A DNA stretch of 64,000 nt from an uncultured Campylobacterales bacterium. Lineage in GTDB: Bacteria > Campylobacterota > Campylobacteria > Campylobacterales > Arcobacteraceae. A program made the translations under genes and the position numbers. Below the pieces are notes generated by a model. That model had not been told where the DNA came from, did not search any database, and was given only the letters and a program-made list of their open reading frames with translations. Positions within the stretch are counted from its first letter, which is position 1. Every line of letters begins with the position of its first letter. Below are positions 43,380 to 51,224 of this stretch, piece after piece. The stretch spans positions 806,001-870,000 of the forward strand of contig CANLWY010000001.1 in assembly GCA_947494995.1 (NCBI GenBank), read 5' to 3'.

Positions 43380-43423
43380 TGATAATAAGTATCATAACCG
43401 ATATAAATCACACCCAAATCACA
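43380..43423 (-). promoter_or_regulatory. Composite receptor 1 promoter: 11-bp direct repeats plus Fur-like box
   Basis: Read on the minus strand: TGTGATTT, 3 bp, TGTGATTT (+ strand 43405-43423), a 10-bp spacer, then TGATACTTATTATCA (43380-43394), a Fur-like palindrome that overlaps a TATGAT -10 element. The same arrangement precedes receptor 3. The repeat spacing of 11 bp suits the OmpR-type regulator encoded next door. On the other strand the repeats end next to the ribosome site of that regulator's gene, so binding could also feed back on it. Confidence 0.6.
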
Positions 43424-43435
43424 AAAGGTAAATAA

Positions 43436-44167
43436 ATGACGAAATTTCCAGATTTTTATAAAGAGGATACTCGAGTTTTAATTGTTGAAGATGAAACAGT
43501 ACTTGCTCTTGGTATGGAGTATTCTTTAGAAGAGTTTGGATATGAAGTTTCTGGAATAGAGTCAACAGCGGATGGTGCTGTAAGTCATGTGTTTGAAAAT
43601 GAACCTGATATAGTTCTGATGGATATAAAACTTAAAGGCATAAAAAATGGAGTTGATGCTGCAAAGCAGATTTGGAATACTTCTAAAACACCTGTGATTT
43701 TTTTAACATCATTTAGTGATGATAAAACTATAAAAAATGCTATGCAAAGTGAACCTTATGGATACTTGATAAAGCCTTGCCGAGATGAAGAGTTAAAAGT
43801 TGCAATTGAAACTGCACTTCACAAGCATAACTACTTTTTTAAAAATAAAAACTCTCTAGAAAATAAAAAAGATATAAGTTTAATAATTGAGTGTGAAAAT
43901 GACTTTACTTATGATAAAGGAAAGAATATCCTCTTTAAAAAAGAAGAGGTTGTCAAATTAACAGGAAATGAAGTGAAGCTTTTTGATATTTTAACTGATT
44001 ATCCAAGTGAACCAGTTAGTTTTGAAAGAATAAGTAGTTTTATTTGGAGAGATGAAACGGGGGATATTGGAAAGTTAAGAACTCTTATATATAGGGTTAA
44101 AAATAAGCTAGGAGTAAATTTAATTGAAAATATATTTGAACTAGGTTATAAGTTAAAAATTAAGTAG
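43436..44167 (+). CDS. OmpR-type response regulator (receptor 1 locus)
   Basis: 243 residues. Receiver domain with VLIVEDE, phosphoacceptor Asp in IVLMDIKL, Thr in IFLTSF and the lysine of YLIKPC. C-terminal winged helix of the Trans_reg_C type (KLTGNEVKLFDILTDYP, RTLIYRVKNKLG). Followed with no gap by its sensor kinase. Paralogue of the regulator at 61530-62270 (shared KTIK-A-EPYGYLIKPCRDEELK). Likely activates the divergent receptor 1 operon; the 11-bp repeats there fit its fold. Confidence 0.9.
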   Translation: MTKFPDFYKEDTRVLIVEDETVLALGMEYSLEEFGYEVSGIESTADGAVSHVFENEPDIVLMDIKLKGIKNGVDAAKQIWNTSKTPVIFLTSFSDDKTIKNAMQSEPYGYLIKPCRDEELKVAIETALHKHNYFFKNKNSLENKKDISLIIECENDFTYDKGKNILFKKEEVVKLTGNEVKLFDILTDYPSEPVSFERISSFIWRDETGDIGKLRTLIYRVKNKLGVNLIENIFELGYKLKIK

Positions 44168-45958
44168 ATGTCTGCACCTAAGCCATACTCATTAAATACT
44201 AAAATTACACTCTCTTTTATTGCGTTAGGATTTATTCTTCTAGCCATACTTTTTATGCAAATTGTTCCAAATATGCAAGAAGAACAAAAACGATATAAAA
44301 ATACTGAAATAGAACATATGATTACTCTTACAAAAGGACAGATTAAATTAGCAGTAGAGCTTCTTGTTCATTCAAGAGAGTCAAGGCTTGAGAAAATTGA
44401 ATCAAAATTAAATTCCGTAGTTGATAAATATACTTTTGATGGTTCAATAGATGTTAAATCTATTAGTAATGATTCAAAATGTGATGTATATTTTTATGAA
44501 GAGAAAAAGAGAAGTTTTAGTGATAAGACTTTAAATCTTCTTAGAGGTGATGGATTAAAAATATCTACTGAAAATCAGAGTCATATGTGCCCTAAACTTA
44601 TAAAAAGAGTATTTTATATTAAGACTTTAGAAGCTAATAGAAGAGTTGTTTTAGAATGTAATCCAAAAATTTTTCCAAATGAACATTATAATTTAGAAGA
44701 AAACATTAAAAAAGATTTAGAAAAGAGCTTTGATTTAACTTATCAAGATCATAAGGGTAAAATCAATTTAATGTGGTTAAATACAAAACATAAAGACTTT
44801 TCTTCAACACCCTTATATAGTATTCAGGATAATCCATACAATGAGAAATACTGTTTAAGTAAGATGTCAAGTGCACCATTACCTCAAACAGGGACTTTAA
44901 GTGGTAAACAAATCTTTGAAGCAAGTGAAAAAAAGCCTATAAAACACTCTTTAAAAATTAATGATAGAGAAGAGAAAGCAATAACTTGGGTTCGAACAAT
45001 TAAAGATGACAATGATGTAAAGATTTTATTTTTAACGACTGTTTATGAAAAAGATTTTAATAGAGAGCTTTATTCCCCTGTATTCAAAGTATTTCCTGCT
45101 GCTGCTTTGGCTCTAATAGTTGCAATTATATTAGGTTTTTTCATATTTAGAAGATTGTTTAAAAGTATAAATATTTTATCTCATATAGCAAGTGAAGTAA
45201 ATAAAGGAAATCTAAATTTAAGAAGTAATATAAAAGGTGATGATGATATATCTGATTTAGGAAAAGTTTTTGATAGTATGCTTGACTCCCTTGAAGAGAA
45301 TATCAAAACTCTTGATAAAAAAGTTGAAGATAAAACAAAGGAACTTAGTAGTTCTTTAGAAGAGAAAGAAGTATTGTTAAAAGAGATCCACCATAGGGTA
45401 AAAAACAATCTTGCTATGACAATAAATTTAATCAAACTTCAAAAATCAAAAATAGAAGATGAAAAAACAAAAGAGACCCTTGTGGATATACAAGAAAGAA
45501 TATTTACAATGGAACTTTTGCATAGAAAATTATATGAATCAAAAGATTTAAATTCAATCTCCTTTAAAAAATATGTAGAAGAGTTATGTTTTGATTTAGA
45601 AAAGACCTATGGAAATAATAAGGATATTAAAATCAATTATCATATAAAAGATATAAATATGAGTATAGAGTATGCATTGCCTTGTGGTTTAATAATTACA
45701 GAGTGTTTAACAAATGCTTATAAGTATGCCTTTGTAGAAAATACAGGAACAATAACAATCTCTTTTACACAAAAAGAAAATAGATATACTTTAGTTGTAA
45801 GTGATAATGGAGTAGGGCTTCCTGAGTATATAGATATCAATAAATCAAAAACACTTGGATTAAGATTAATCTCTTCTATTGTAAGAGGTCAATTATTAGG
45901 AACTTTTGATTATGTATATAAAAATGGTTCAAAGTTTTATATAAATTTTAGAGTGTAG
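44168..45958 (+). CDS. Sensor histidine kinase, HisKA_2 type (receptor 1 locus)
   Basis: 596 residues. Membrane helix at about 12-32, a ~260-residue periplasmic Cache-like sensor domain, second helix near 313-335, HAMP, coiled coil, HisKA_2 box KEIHHRVKNNLAMTINLIKL (His near 407), and a HATPase with NAYKYAF and SDNGVGLP plus LGLRLI. The sensor domain contains four cysteines that its paralogue at 59702-61537 lacks. The pairing of a HisKA_2 kinase with an OmpR-type regulator is less common than HisKA. Senses a periplasmic signal, perhaps the imported chelate. Confidence 0.9.
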   Translation: MSAPKPYSLNTKITLSFIALGFILLAILFMQIVPNMQEEQKRYKNTEIEHMITLTKGQIKLAVELLVHSRESRLEKIESKLNSVVDKYTFDGSIDVKSISNDSKCDVYFYEEKKRSFSDKTLNLLRGDGLKISTENQSHMCPKLIKRVFYIKTLEANRRVVLECNPKIFPNEHYNLEENIKKDLEKSFDLTYQDHKGKINLMWLNTKHKDFSSTPLYSIQDNPYNEKYCLSKMSSAPLPQTGTLSGKQIFEASEKKPIKHSLKINDREEKAITWVRTIKDDNDVKILFLTTVYEKDFNRELYSPVFKVFPAAALALIVAIILGFFIFRRLFKSINILSHIASEVNKGNLNLRSNIKGDDDISDLGKVFDSMLDSLEENIKTLDKKVEDKTKELSSSLEEKEVLLKEIHHRVKNNLAMTINLIKLQKSKIEDEKTKETLVDIQERIFTMELLHRKLYESKDLNSISFKKYVEELCFDLEKTYGNNKDIKINYHIKDINMSIEYALPCGLIITECLTNAYKYAFVENTGTITISFTQKENRYTLVVSDNGVGLPEYIDINKSKTLGLRLISSIVRGQLLGTFDYVYKNGSKFYINFRV

Positions 45959-46004
45959 CTAATATTAATAAGTGATTATTATTTTTTATTTAATATTTTA
46001 TTCC

Positions 46005-47135
46005 TTAAAACTCAAGTCTATTTTTTCCATTACCTTTTGCTTTGTATAATAACTCATCAGCTCTTTTCATTATTTTTTCTTGAGTATCACCTTTTTTAAA
46101 CTCTACTATTCCAAAAGAACAACTTATTGAATTTAATTTATCAAATTTGAGTTGATTTATTAGTACTCTTAGTTTCTCAGCAATTATACAAGCATGTTTA
46201 ATATCTATAAAAGGAGAAATAATAACAAACTCTTCTCCACCCCATCTTGCAAAGGTATCACTTGTTCTTATCTGTTCTTTTACATTTTTTGCAATTTCTT
46301 TTAAAACTAAATCACCATAATCATGCCCAAAGTTATCATTTATAGTTTTAAAGTTGTCAATATCCATAATAATTACAGAAAATTTTTGTTCATCAAATCT
46401 TGAGGCTATTTGAATTAAGTCTTTTAGTGTCTCATCAAATTTAAGTCTTGACGCAGCTTTTGTAAGAGTATCTTCAAAAGCTACCTTTTTAGTTTCTAAA
46501 CTTAGTTCTTCATAGTTTTGTTTTAAATCTCTTGATATCTCTATAATGGTTTTCTTGAGAATAAGGATATAAATGAAAAAGAAGAGAGAAATGACAAGGA
46601 ATATAATTACAAGTATAATAAAAGAGTCTAAGTTTTCTAAATTTTGTTTATAATCTTTTATATCTTGATTGATTAAAACATAATCATTATTTTGAACTTT
46701 ACCAAAAAGTATTATTTTATTGTCACTTAAAAATTCGATTAGATAATCTTCATTTTTTGTTTCGAGCTTTTTGACGTATCTCTTTGTATTTTTATCAAAC
46801 GTTTCTTTCTTTAAATATTCAAATTTTAAATCGAATTTAGATACCTCTTTTTCTATTGTTTTTGTATAAAGAGGGGTACTTTTTTTATACTCTTCAATAA
46901 ACTCTTGAGTGTTGAAATATTCAGAGTTTTTAATAGTTAAAGAGGTGAAAGTTTTATTTTTTTTAACAAATTCAATATAAGTATTATATTTTAATATTAA
47001 AGATTTTTCTAGATATGTACTTGAATTATTTTTGATTGATTTATATTCATAAAAGATGTACAAACTAAATATGAGAAAAAATAGAATTAAAGTTGAGGCA
47101 AATTTTATATGTCTATTAATTAGTATTTTACTCAT
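46005..47135 (-). CDS. Membrane diguanylate cyclase (GGDEF domain)
   Basis: 376 residues from ATG 47135 (MSKILINRH); the track's upstream start overlaps the preceding gene. Two membrane helices flank a ~140-residue periplasmic sensor, then a GGDEF domain with intact active site RWGGEEFVIIS and inhibitory-site RTSD five residues before it. It should make c-di-GMP, the signal read by LapD elsewhere in the window. It lies 17 nt after a small gene with an upstream Fur-like box, so the cyclase may be iron-responsive. Confidence 0.9.
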   Translation of the reverse strand: MSKILINRHIKFASTLILFFLIFSLYIFYEYKSIKNNSSTYLEKSLILKYNTYIEFVKKNKTFTSLTIKNSEYFNTQEFIEEYKKSTPLYTKTIEKEVSKFDLKFEYLKKETFDKNTKRYVKKLETKNEDYLIEFLSDNKIILFGKVQNNDYVLINQDIKDYKQNLENLDSFIILVIIFLVISLFFFIYILILKKTIIEISRDLKQNYEELSLETKKVAFEDTLTKAASRLKFDETLKDLIQIASRFDEQKFSVIIMDIDNFKTINDNFGHDYGDLVLKEIAKNVKEQIRTSDTFARWGGEEFVIISPFIDIKHACIIAEKLRVLINQLKFDKLNSISCSFGIVEFKKGDTQEKIMKRADELLYKAKGNGKNRLEF

Positions 47136-47152
47136 AGTTAGTGCTTCAATAG

Positions 47153-47413
47153 TTAGTTTTGATCTGAAATCTTCATAAGATTTACATACCAATCTTCTGC
47201 AATGTCTTCAATAGTTAGGTTTTGAAGAGATATCTCCATATTATAGCTATCATCTAAATTTAGTTCTGCTATTTTTTCATCAGGGACTAAAAGTGCTTCA
47301 ATACAATAATCAAAAAGTTGTTCTTCACATTGGACATCTTCCATTCCCCAGCCTTCTTCAAACTCACTTACAACAAAATATCTCTCTGGCTCACTTATTG
47401 TTTTCAAGTTCAA
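47153..47413 (-). CDS. Small acidic protein behind a Fur-like box
   Basis: About 84-86 residues, strongly acidic, soluble, no membrane segment. Only TTG starts are available: 47413 is 3 nt from AAGGA and 47407 (MKTISEPERYF) is 9 nt, the latter slightly better. Motif-like features are EEGWGMEDVQCEEQLFDYCIEALL. No family recognised. Immediately upstream of a diguanylate cyclase gene and 22 nt downstream of TGATAATAAGTATCA, so it probably leads a two-gene iron-repressed transcript. Confidence 0.6.
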   Translation of the reverse strand: MNLKTISEPERYFVVSEFEEGWGMEDVQCEEQLFDYCIEALLVPDEKIAELNLDDSYNMEISLQNLTIEDIAEDWYVNLMKISDQN

Positions 47414-47434
47414 TCATCCTTAAATATATAATAT

Positions 47435-47449
47435 TGATAATAAGTATCA
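47435..47449. promoter_or_regulatory. Fur-like box
   Basis: TGATAATAAGTATCA, one mismatch from consensus and identical to the box at 43380-43394, placed just upstream of the small acidic gene. The rest of 47450-47588 is AT-rich with possible promoters for the AraC-type regulator and no other gene seen. Confidence 0.7.
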
Positions 47450-47588
47450 AAAAAAGGATAATATAATTTCTTGACTTTCTTAATCCTTAAGTAAATAAGT
47501 AGTTATAAGATTTTTTAAATATTATTTAACTAGTTAATTTGAAAATAAATTTATAGAGTTTATTATCAAAAAAAAAGTAAAATGGCAT

Positions 47589-47723
47589 ATGTATAAGGAA
47601 AAAAGAATTAATTATTATGATTTAGTAGAAGTTATTAAAAAAAGTGGTAATTTATTTTCACTGGGAAATATCTTTAGTAATCATAGCTTAAGCATAGACA
47701 ATTATAGAAAGAAGTTTAAATAA
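47589..47723 (+). pseudogene. 44-codon remnant of an AraC-type regulator gene (possible)
   Basis: Not in the track. The first residues KEKRINYYDLVEVIKK parallel the start of the AraC-type protein that follows at 47725 (KKINCLNLIDILEE), and the last residues SLSIDNYRKKF parallel that protein's C-terminus (GLSPSNYRRQF); even SGNLFS resembles its SGNFSKLF. The two ends are joined directly, as if a tandem copy lost its middle in frame. No clear ribosome site. It could instead be a leader peptide for the regulator, whose ATG comes 2 nt after this stop. Confidence 0.4.
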
Positions 47724-47724
47724 G

Positions 47725-48690
47725 ATGAATAAAAAAATTAATTGTTTAAATCTTATAGATATTTTAGAGGAAGTAAATAATCCTTTCTCTAGAGAAAAGA
47801 GATTAGCTCAAATAAAAGCTGATTATGGAAGTGGAGAATTAAGCTACTATGATACAGGAAATGGTATGGCTATTGCTAATGTCCGACATAAACTAAATCA
47901 AGATATAATCGCTACCTTAGATTCAGAAGAATCCCTTGCAAGTTTAATTTTTAATTTAGGGGATGATATTGAATATAGGTTTAGTAATAATAAAAAATAT
48001 ACATTTAAGAAGAATACTTTTTTTTTAGGATTCTCAACTAACGAATTTTCAGTAGATATGCATTTTAAAAAAAATATTCTTAATCATACTTTTACTATTG
48101 ATATTCAAAATGAACTTTTTAAAAACCTTACTAAAGGAGAACAAGTTTTTGACGAAAAAATAAATCAAGCGCAGATTGATACCTACTCTTTTTTTGATAT
48201 ATATGAGATAGATTTAGAGCAATTAGAGTTTCTAAACTATTTTAAAGAACAATCAAAAGAAAAAGATTTAGCTACAAATCTTCAAATGGAAGGAAAAATT
48301 ATTGATTTTATTTTATATACAATTGAAAAGATTAAAAAAAGTCACAATCAGAAAAATAGTTTAGATAAAAATATAGTTAAATCACTTCAAAAAGCCAAAA
48401 GTATAATTACTACAGATTATGCTCATAATCTATCAATAAAAGAAATAGCTTATCGTTCAGCTATAAATGAATGCTATCTAAAAAAAGAGTTCAAAAGTTA
48501 TTATAATATGACTATATTTGAAATGATTCAAAAACACAGGCTTGAAATGGCAAAGGTTTTATTGCAAGAGAATTTTAGTGTAAAAGAAGCAGCTTTGCAA
48601 GTTGGATATAAGCACTCAGGAAATTTTAGCAAATTGTTTAATCAAAGTTATGGTTTAAGCCCAAGTAATTACAGAAGGCAGTTTAACTAA
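47725..48690 (+). CDS. AraC-family transcriptional regulator (PchR-like)
   Basis: 321 residues. The C-terminal ~100 form the double helix-turn-helix of AraC/XylS proteins: LSIKEIAYRSAINECYLKKEFKSYYN and FSVKEAALQVGYKHSGNFSKLFNQSYGLSPSNYRRQF. The N-terminal ~200 residues are a ligand domain of the type seen in PchR/YbtA siderophore-responsive activators (partner recognition is my inference). It lies directly before receptor 2 in the same orientation, and two direct repeats 21 bp apart precede that receptor's promoter. Confidence 0.9.
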   Translation: MNKKINCLNLIDILEEVNNPFSREKRLAQIKADYGSGELSYYDTGNGMAIANVRHKLNQDIIATLDSEESLASLIFNLGDDIEYRFSNNKKYTFKKNTFFLGFSTNEFSVDMHFKKNILNHTFTIDIQNELFKNLTKGEQVFDEKINQAQIDTYSFFDIYEIDLEQLEFLNYFKEQSKEKDLATNLQMEGKIIDFILYTIEKIKKSHNQKNSLDKNIVKSLQKAKSIITTDYAHNLSIKEIAYRSAINECYLKKEFKSYYNMTIFEMIQKHRLEMAKVLLQENFSVKEAALQVGYKHSGNFSKLFNQSYGLSPSNYRRQFN

Positions 48691-48695
48691 AACCA

Positions 48696-48726
48696 ATTTT
48701 TCCTTTTTGTAGATAATTTTTTCCTT
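48696..48726 (+). promoter_or_regulatory. Candidate AraC-type site: two TTTTTCCTT repeats 21 bp apart
   Basis: TTTTTCCTT recurs with an offset of 21 bp (two helical turns), as AraC-family activators favour. A TTGACT -35 element begins 4 nt after the second copy (48730) and a weak TATTCA -10 lies 18 bp further, inside the Fur-like box. Confidence 0.35.
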
Positions 48727-48744
48727 CCCTTGACTTTTTTATAT

Positions 48745-48772
48745 TGATAATCATATTCATTAATGATAATAT
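48745..48772. promoter_or_regulatory. Overlapping Fur-like boxes before receptor 2
   Basis: TGATAATCATATTCA (48745-48759) is one to two mismatches from consensus; a second, inverted partial site with ATTAATGATAAT overlaps its right half. They cover the likely -10 of the receptor promoter. Confidence 0.6.
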
Positions 48773-48804
48773 TCTCCAAAAAATTTCACACTAGGAGAAA
48801 CTAC

Positions 48805-50862
48805 ATGAATAAAAGTTATATTGCAATAACTTTATCTGCTTTGCTACTTTCAAGTACAAGTTTATTTGCTGATGAGAAAAAGAGTAAAAAACTTGATACT
48901 GTAACTATTATTAGTCAGGATGACTCAAGTTATTTAGATTATGACAAACCATCTATTACCAGAGGAAATATAGATCTAGAAGATACTTCAAGATCTGTTC
49001 AAATCTTTAATGATAAGTTTATTGAAAACTATCAAGCAAAAGATGTTTGGGAACTTCCAGCACTTTCTTCAAACGTTACTTATGCAGGTCACAATAGATC
49101 AAGAGGAATTAACTTTAACATCAGAGGTTTTAAAAATGATAATATATTAAGAGATGGATTAAGGGTTCCAAATGCTATTCCAAATACTGATGCTTATAAC
49201 ATTGATAGAATTGAGGTTTTAAAAGGACCTGATTCAATTCAATTTGGACAATCAAATCCTGGTGGATTAATAAACTTTGTTAAGAAAAAACCATTAGGAG
49301 AGGAACATGCTGAGATTGTTTTAGATATAAATGATAACACCTCTATTAGTCCTAAAGTAGATTTTGGTGGAACGATTGGAGATAAATTAAGCTATAGAGT
49401 TGTTGCTTCATATACAAAAGATGAGACTTTTAAAGAGTTTACAAATGATTTTAAAAGATATTTCATAGCGCCATCTTTAACTTATGATATTGATGAAAAC
49501 AATTCAATTGATTTTATTTTAGAAGTAAACAATGAAGATAAGCCATATGACTTTGGTGCTATTTCTTATCCGGACAAGGGTAAATTAATGCATGATAGGA
49601 AGTATCCTATTAGTAATGCTAATGAAATGTCAACAAGAGATCAAACTACTTATGGATTAGATTATAGAAATACTATTGGAAATTTTGAATCAACATTTAG
49701 ATATAGACATATTAAGTATGACTTTGATTTACCAGTAGGATTCTTCCCAAAGCCAATTGATTATGATAATAAAACTGTTACAGGTAATTATGCTGAAATG
49801 TACTGGCATAATAAATCAGATATTTTTCAATATAACTTAGCCCATGAATATGAGGATGATACATTTAAAAATAAGTTTAATTTTGGAATTGACTATATAA
49901 AATCAGAGCAAGATGAATACACAGCTTTTGGTGGTTCTCCAAGAATAACTCAAACTTATGATTTAAAAAATGGTAAGTATCCTAGTCTTCCAGATAATAA
50001 ACCAACAGGTATGATACCTTTTACTTTCCCTCTTCCTTCAGGCCTTGATAAAAAGAAAGAAAAGGGTATATTTATTCAAAATAGTTTAACTATTAATGAA
50101 AAGTTTATAGTAAATGCTGGTCTTAGATTTGATAAAGTTGAGTTTAAACATAGAACAGGTTCTCAAAGAAGTTATGATAAAAATAATTTAACACCACAAC
50201 TTGGGTTTGTTTATAAAATTAATCCAGAGTCTTCAGTTTATGCAAATTACTCTGAATCTTTTTATGCTCAAAATAATAGAGATACTAGCGGTAACTTCTT
50301 AGAACCTGAAACAGGAAAAGGGTTTGAGTTAGGATTAAGACAATCATTATTTGATGATAATTTACACTTAACTACTTCTATTTTTAAAATTGAAAAAGAA
50401 AATGTTGCAACTGCAGATGGTGGATCTTGGCCAAATGAATATTTTAGAGCTAGTGGAAAAGTACAATCAAAAGGTTTTGAGATTGACTTAGGTGGGAATA
50501 TTACAGATGATTTTGCAGTACTTGCTTCATATGGTTATGTAAAGACAAAAGATGATAATGGCAATAGATTTGACAATGTTGCACAACATACAGGTAATAT
50601 TTATGGAACATATAGAATCAATGACTTTTATTTAAGTGGTGGATTACAATATGTTGGTTCAAGATATTCTGGTGACGTAAAATATGATTCACACTTAGTC
50701 GCAAATGCGAATATTGCTTATAAAACAGATTCGTGGTCAGCTAATATTGGTGTAAAAAACTTAACAGATGAAGTTTACTTTTCTTCTGTTAGTACATTCC
50801 CTGGTGGTTCTTCTATTGGTACTCCAAGAACAATCTATGCAAGTATCGCGTATAGATTTTAA
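48805..50862 (+). CDS. TonB-dependent siderophore-type receptor 2
   Basis: 685 residues from ATG 48805 (MNKSYIAITLSALLLSSTS), which follows AGGAGAAACTAC; the track's ATG at 48763 falls in the Fur-like boxes. Plug domain with NFNIRGFKNDNILRDGLR, YNIDRIEVLKGPDSIQFGQSNPGG, typical of hydroxamate/citrate siderophore receptors such as FhuA, FhuE and FpvA. There is no N-terminal signalling domain, which agrees with control by AraC rather than a sigma/anti-sigma pair. Barrel ends IYASIAYRF. Heads the second four-gene module. Confidence 0.94.
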   Translation: MNKSYIAITLSALLLSSTSLFADEKKSKKLDTVTIISQDDSSYLDYDKPSITRGNIDLEDTSRSVQIFNDKFIENYQAKDVWELPALSSNVTYAGHNRSRGINFNIRGFKNDNILRDGLRVPNAIPNTDAYNIDRIEVLKGPDSIQFGQSNPGGLINFVKKKPLGEEHAEIVLDINDNTSISPKVDFGGTIGDKLSYRVVASYTKDETFKEFTNDFKRYFIAPSLTYDIDENNSIDFILEVNNEDKPYDFGAISYPDKGKLMHDRKYPISNANEMSTRDQTTYGLDYRNTIGNFESTFRYRHIKYDFDLPVGFFPKPIDYDNKTVTGNYAEMYWHNKSDIFQYNLAHEYEDDTFKNKFNFGIDYIKSEQDEYTAFGGSPRITQTYDLKNGKYPSLPDNKPTGMIPFTFPLPSGLDKKKEKGIFIQNSLTINEKFIVNAGLRFDKVEFKHRTGSQRSYDKNNLTPQLGFVYKINPESSVYANYSESFYAQNNRDTSGNFLEPETGKGFELGLRQSLFDDNLHLTTSIFKIEKENVATADGGSWPNEYFRASGKVQSKGFEIDLGGNITDDFAVLASYGYVKTKDDNGNRFDNVAQHTGNIYGTYRINDFYLSGGLQYVGSRYSGDVKYDSHLVANANIAYKTDSWSANIGVKNLTDEVYFSSVSTFPGGSSIGTPRTIYASIAYRF

Positions 50863-50866
50863 TTTA

Positions 50867-50900
50867 ATATCTCAAAGCCAAACTATATGCTTTGAGATAT
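50867..50900 (+). promoter_or_regulatory. Intercistronic hairpin after receptor 2
   Basis: ATATCTCAAAGC and GCTTTGAGATAT form a perfect 12-bp stem with a 10-nt loop, 5 nt after the stop. No T-run follows, so it is more likely a processing or mRNA-stability element that lets receptor mRNA outlast the downstream genes than a full terminator. Confidence 0.6.
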
Positions 50901-50913
50901 AAAAGGTATCAAT

Positions 50914-51216
50914 TTGATTATAAAATATATTAAAATATTACAAGAACCAGAAATTAATGGTAAGAAAATAGGTTTATTTAGAGCTATAGTTTCTATTTTT
51001 GGAGGTTTGTTAGTTGCTTATTTAGGGATGACCTTACTTGCTTTTATAATTCCTTTAACAATGAAAGAATCTGCAATTATCTCTATAATGTTCAATACTT
51101 TTGCTTGGGCTTGTACATTAACTTGGATAGCTCTTTCATATACTAAATTAGGTGCATTAGCTAGGTTTTTAATTCCTACAATTATATTCTCTATAGCACT
51201 TTATATTCTATATTAG
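50914..51216 (+). CDS. DUF3649-like small membrane protein (receptor 2 module)
   Basis: 100 residues, three membrane helices. AIVSIFGGLLVAYLGMTLLAFIIPL and FNTFAWACTLTWIALSYTKLGALARFL resemble the DUF3649 iron-uptake family (start and helix order as remembered). Counterpart of 40972-41262. The start may be TTG at 50914 or a nearby codon; AAAGG precedes it. It lies between receptor 2 and the PepSY protein. Confidence 0.75.
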   Translation: MIIKYIKILQEPEINGKKIGLFRAIVSIFGGLLVAYLGMTLLAFIIPLTMKESAIISIMFNTFAWACTLTWIALSYTKLGALARFLIPTIIFSIALYILY

Positions 51217-51224
51217 GAATTTTA

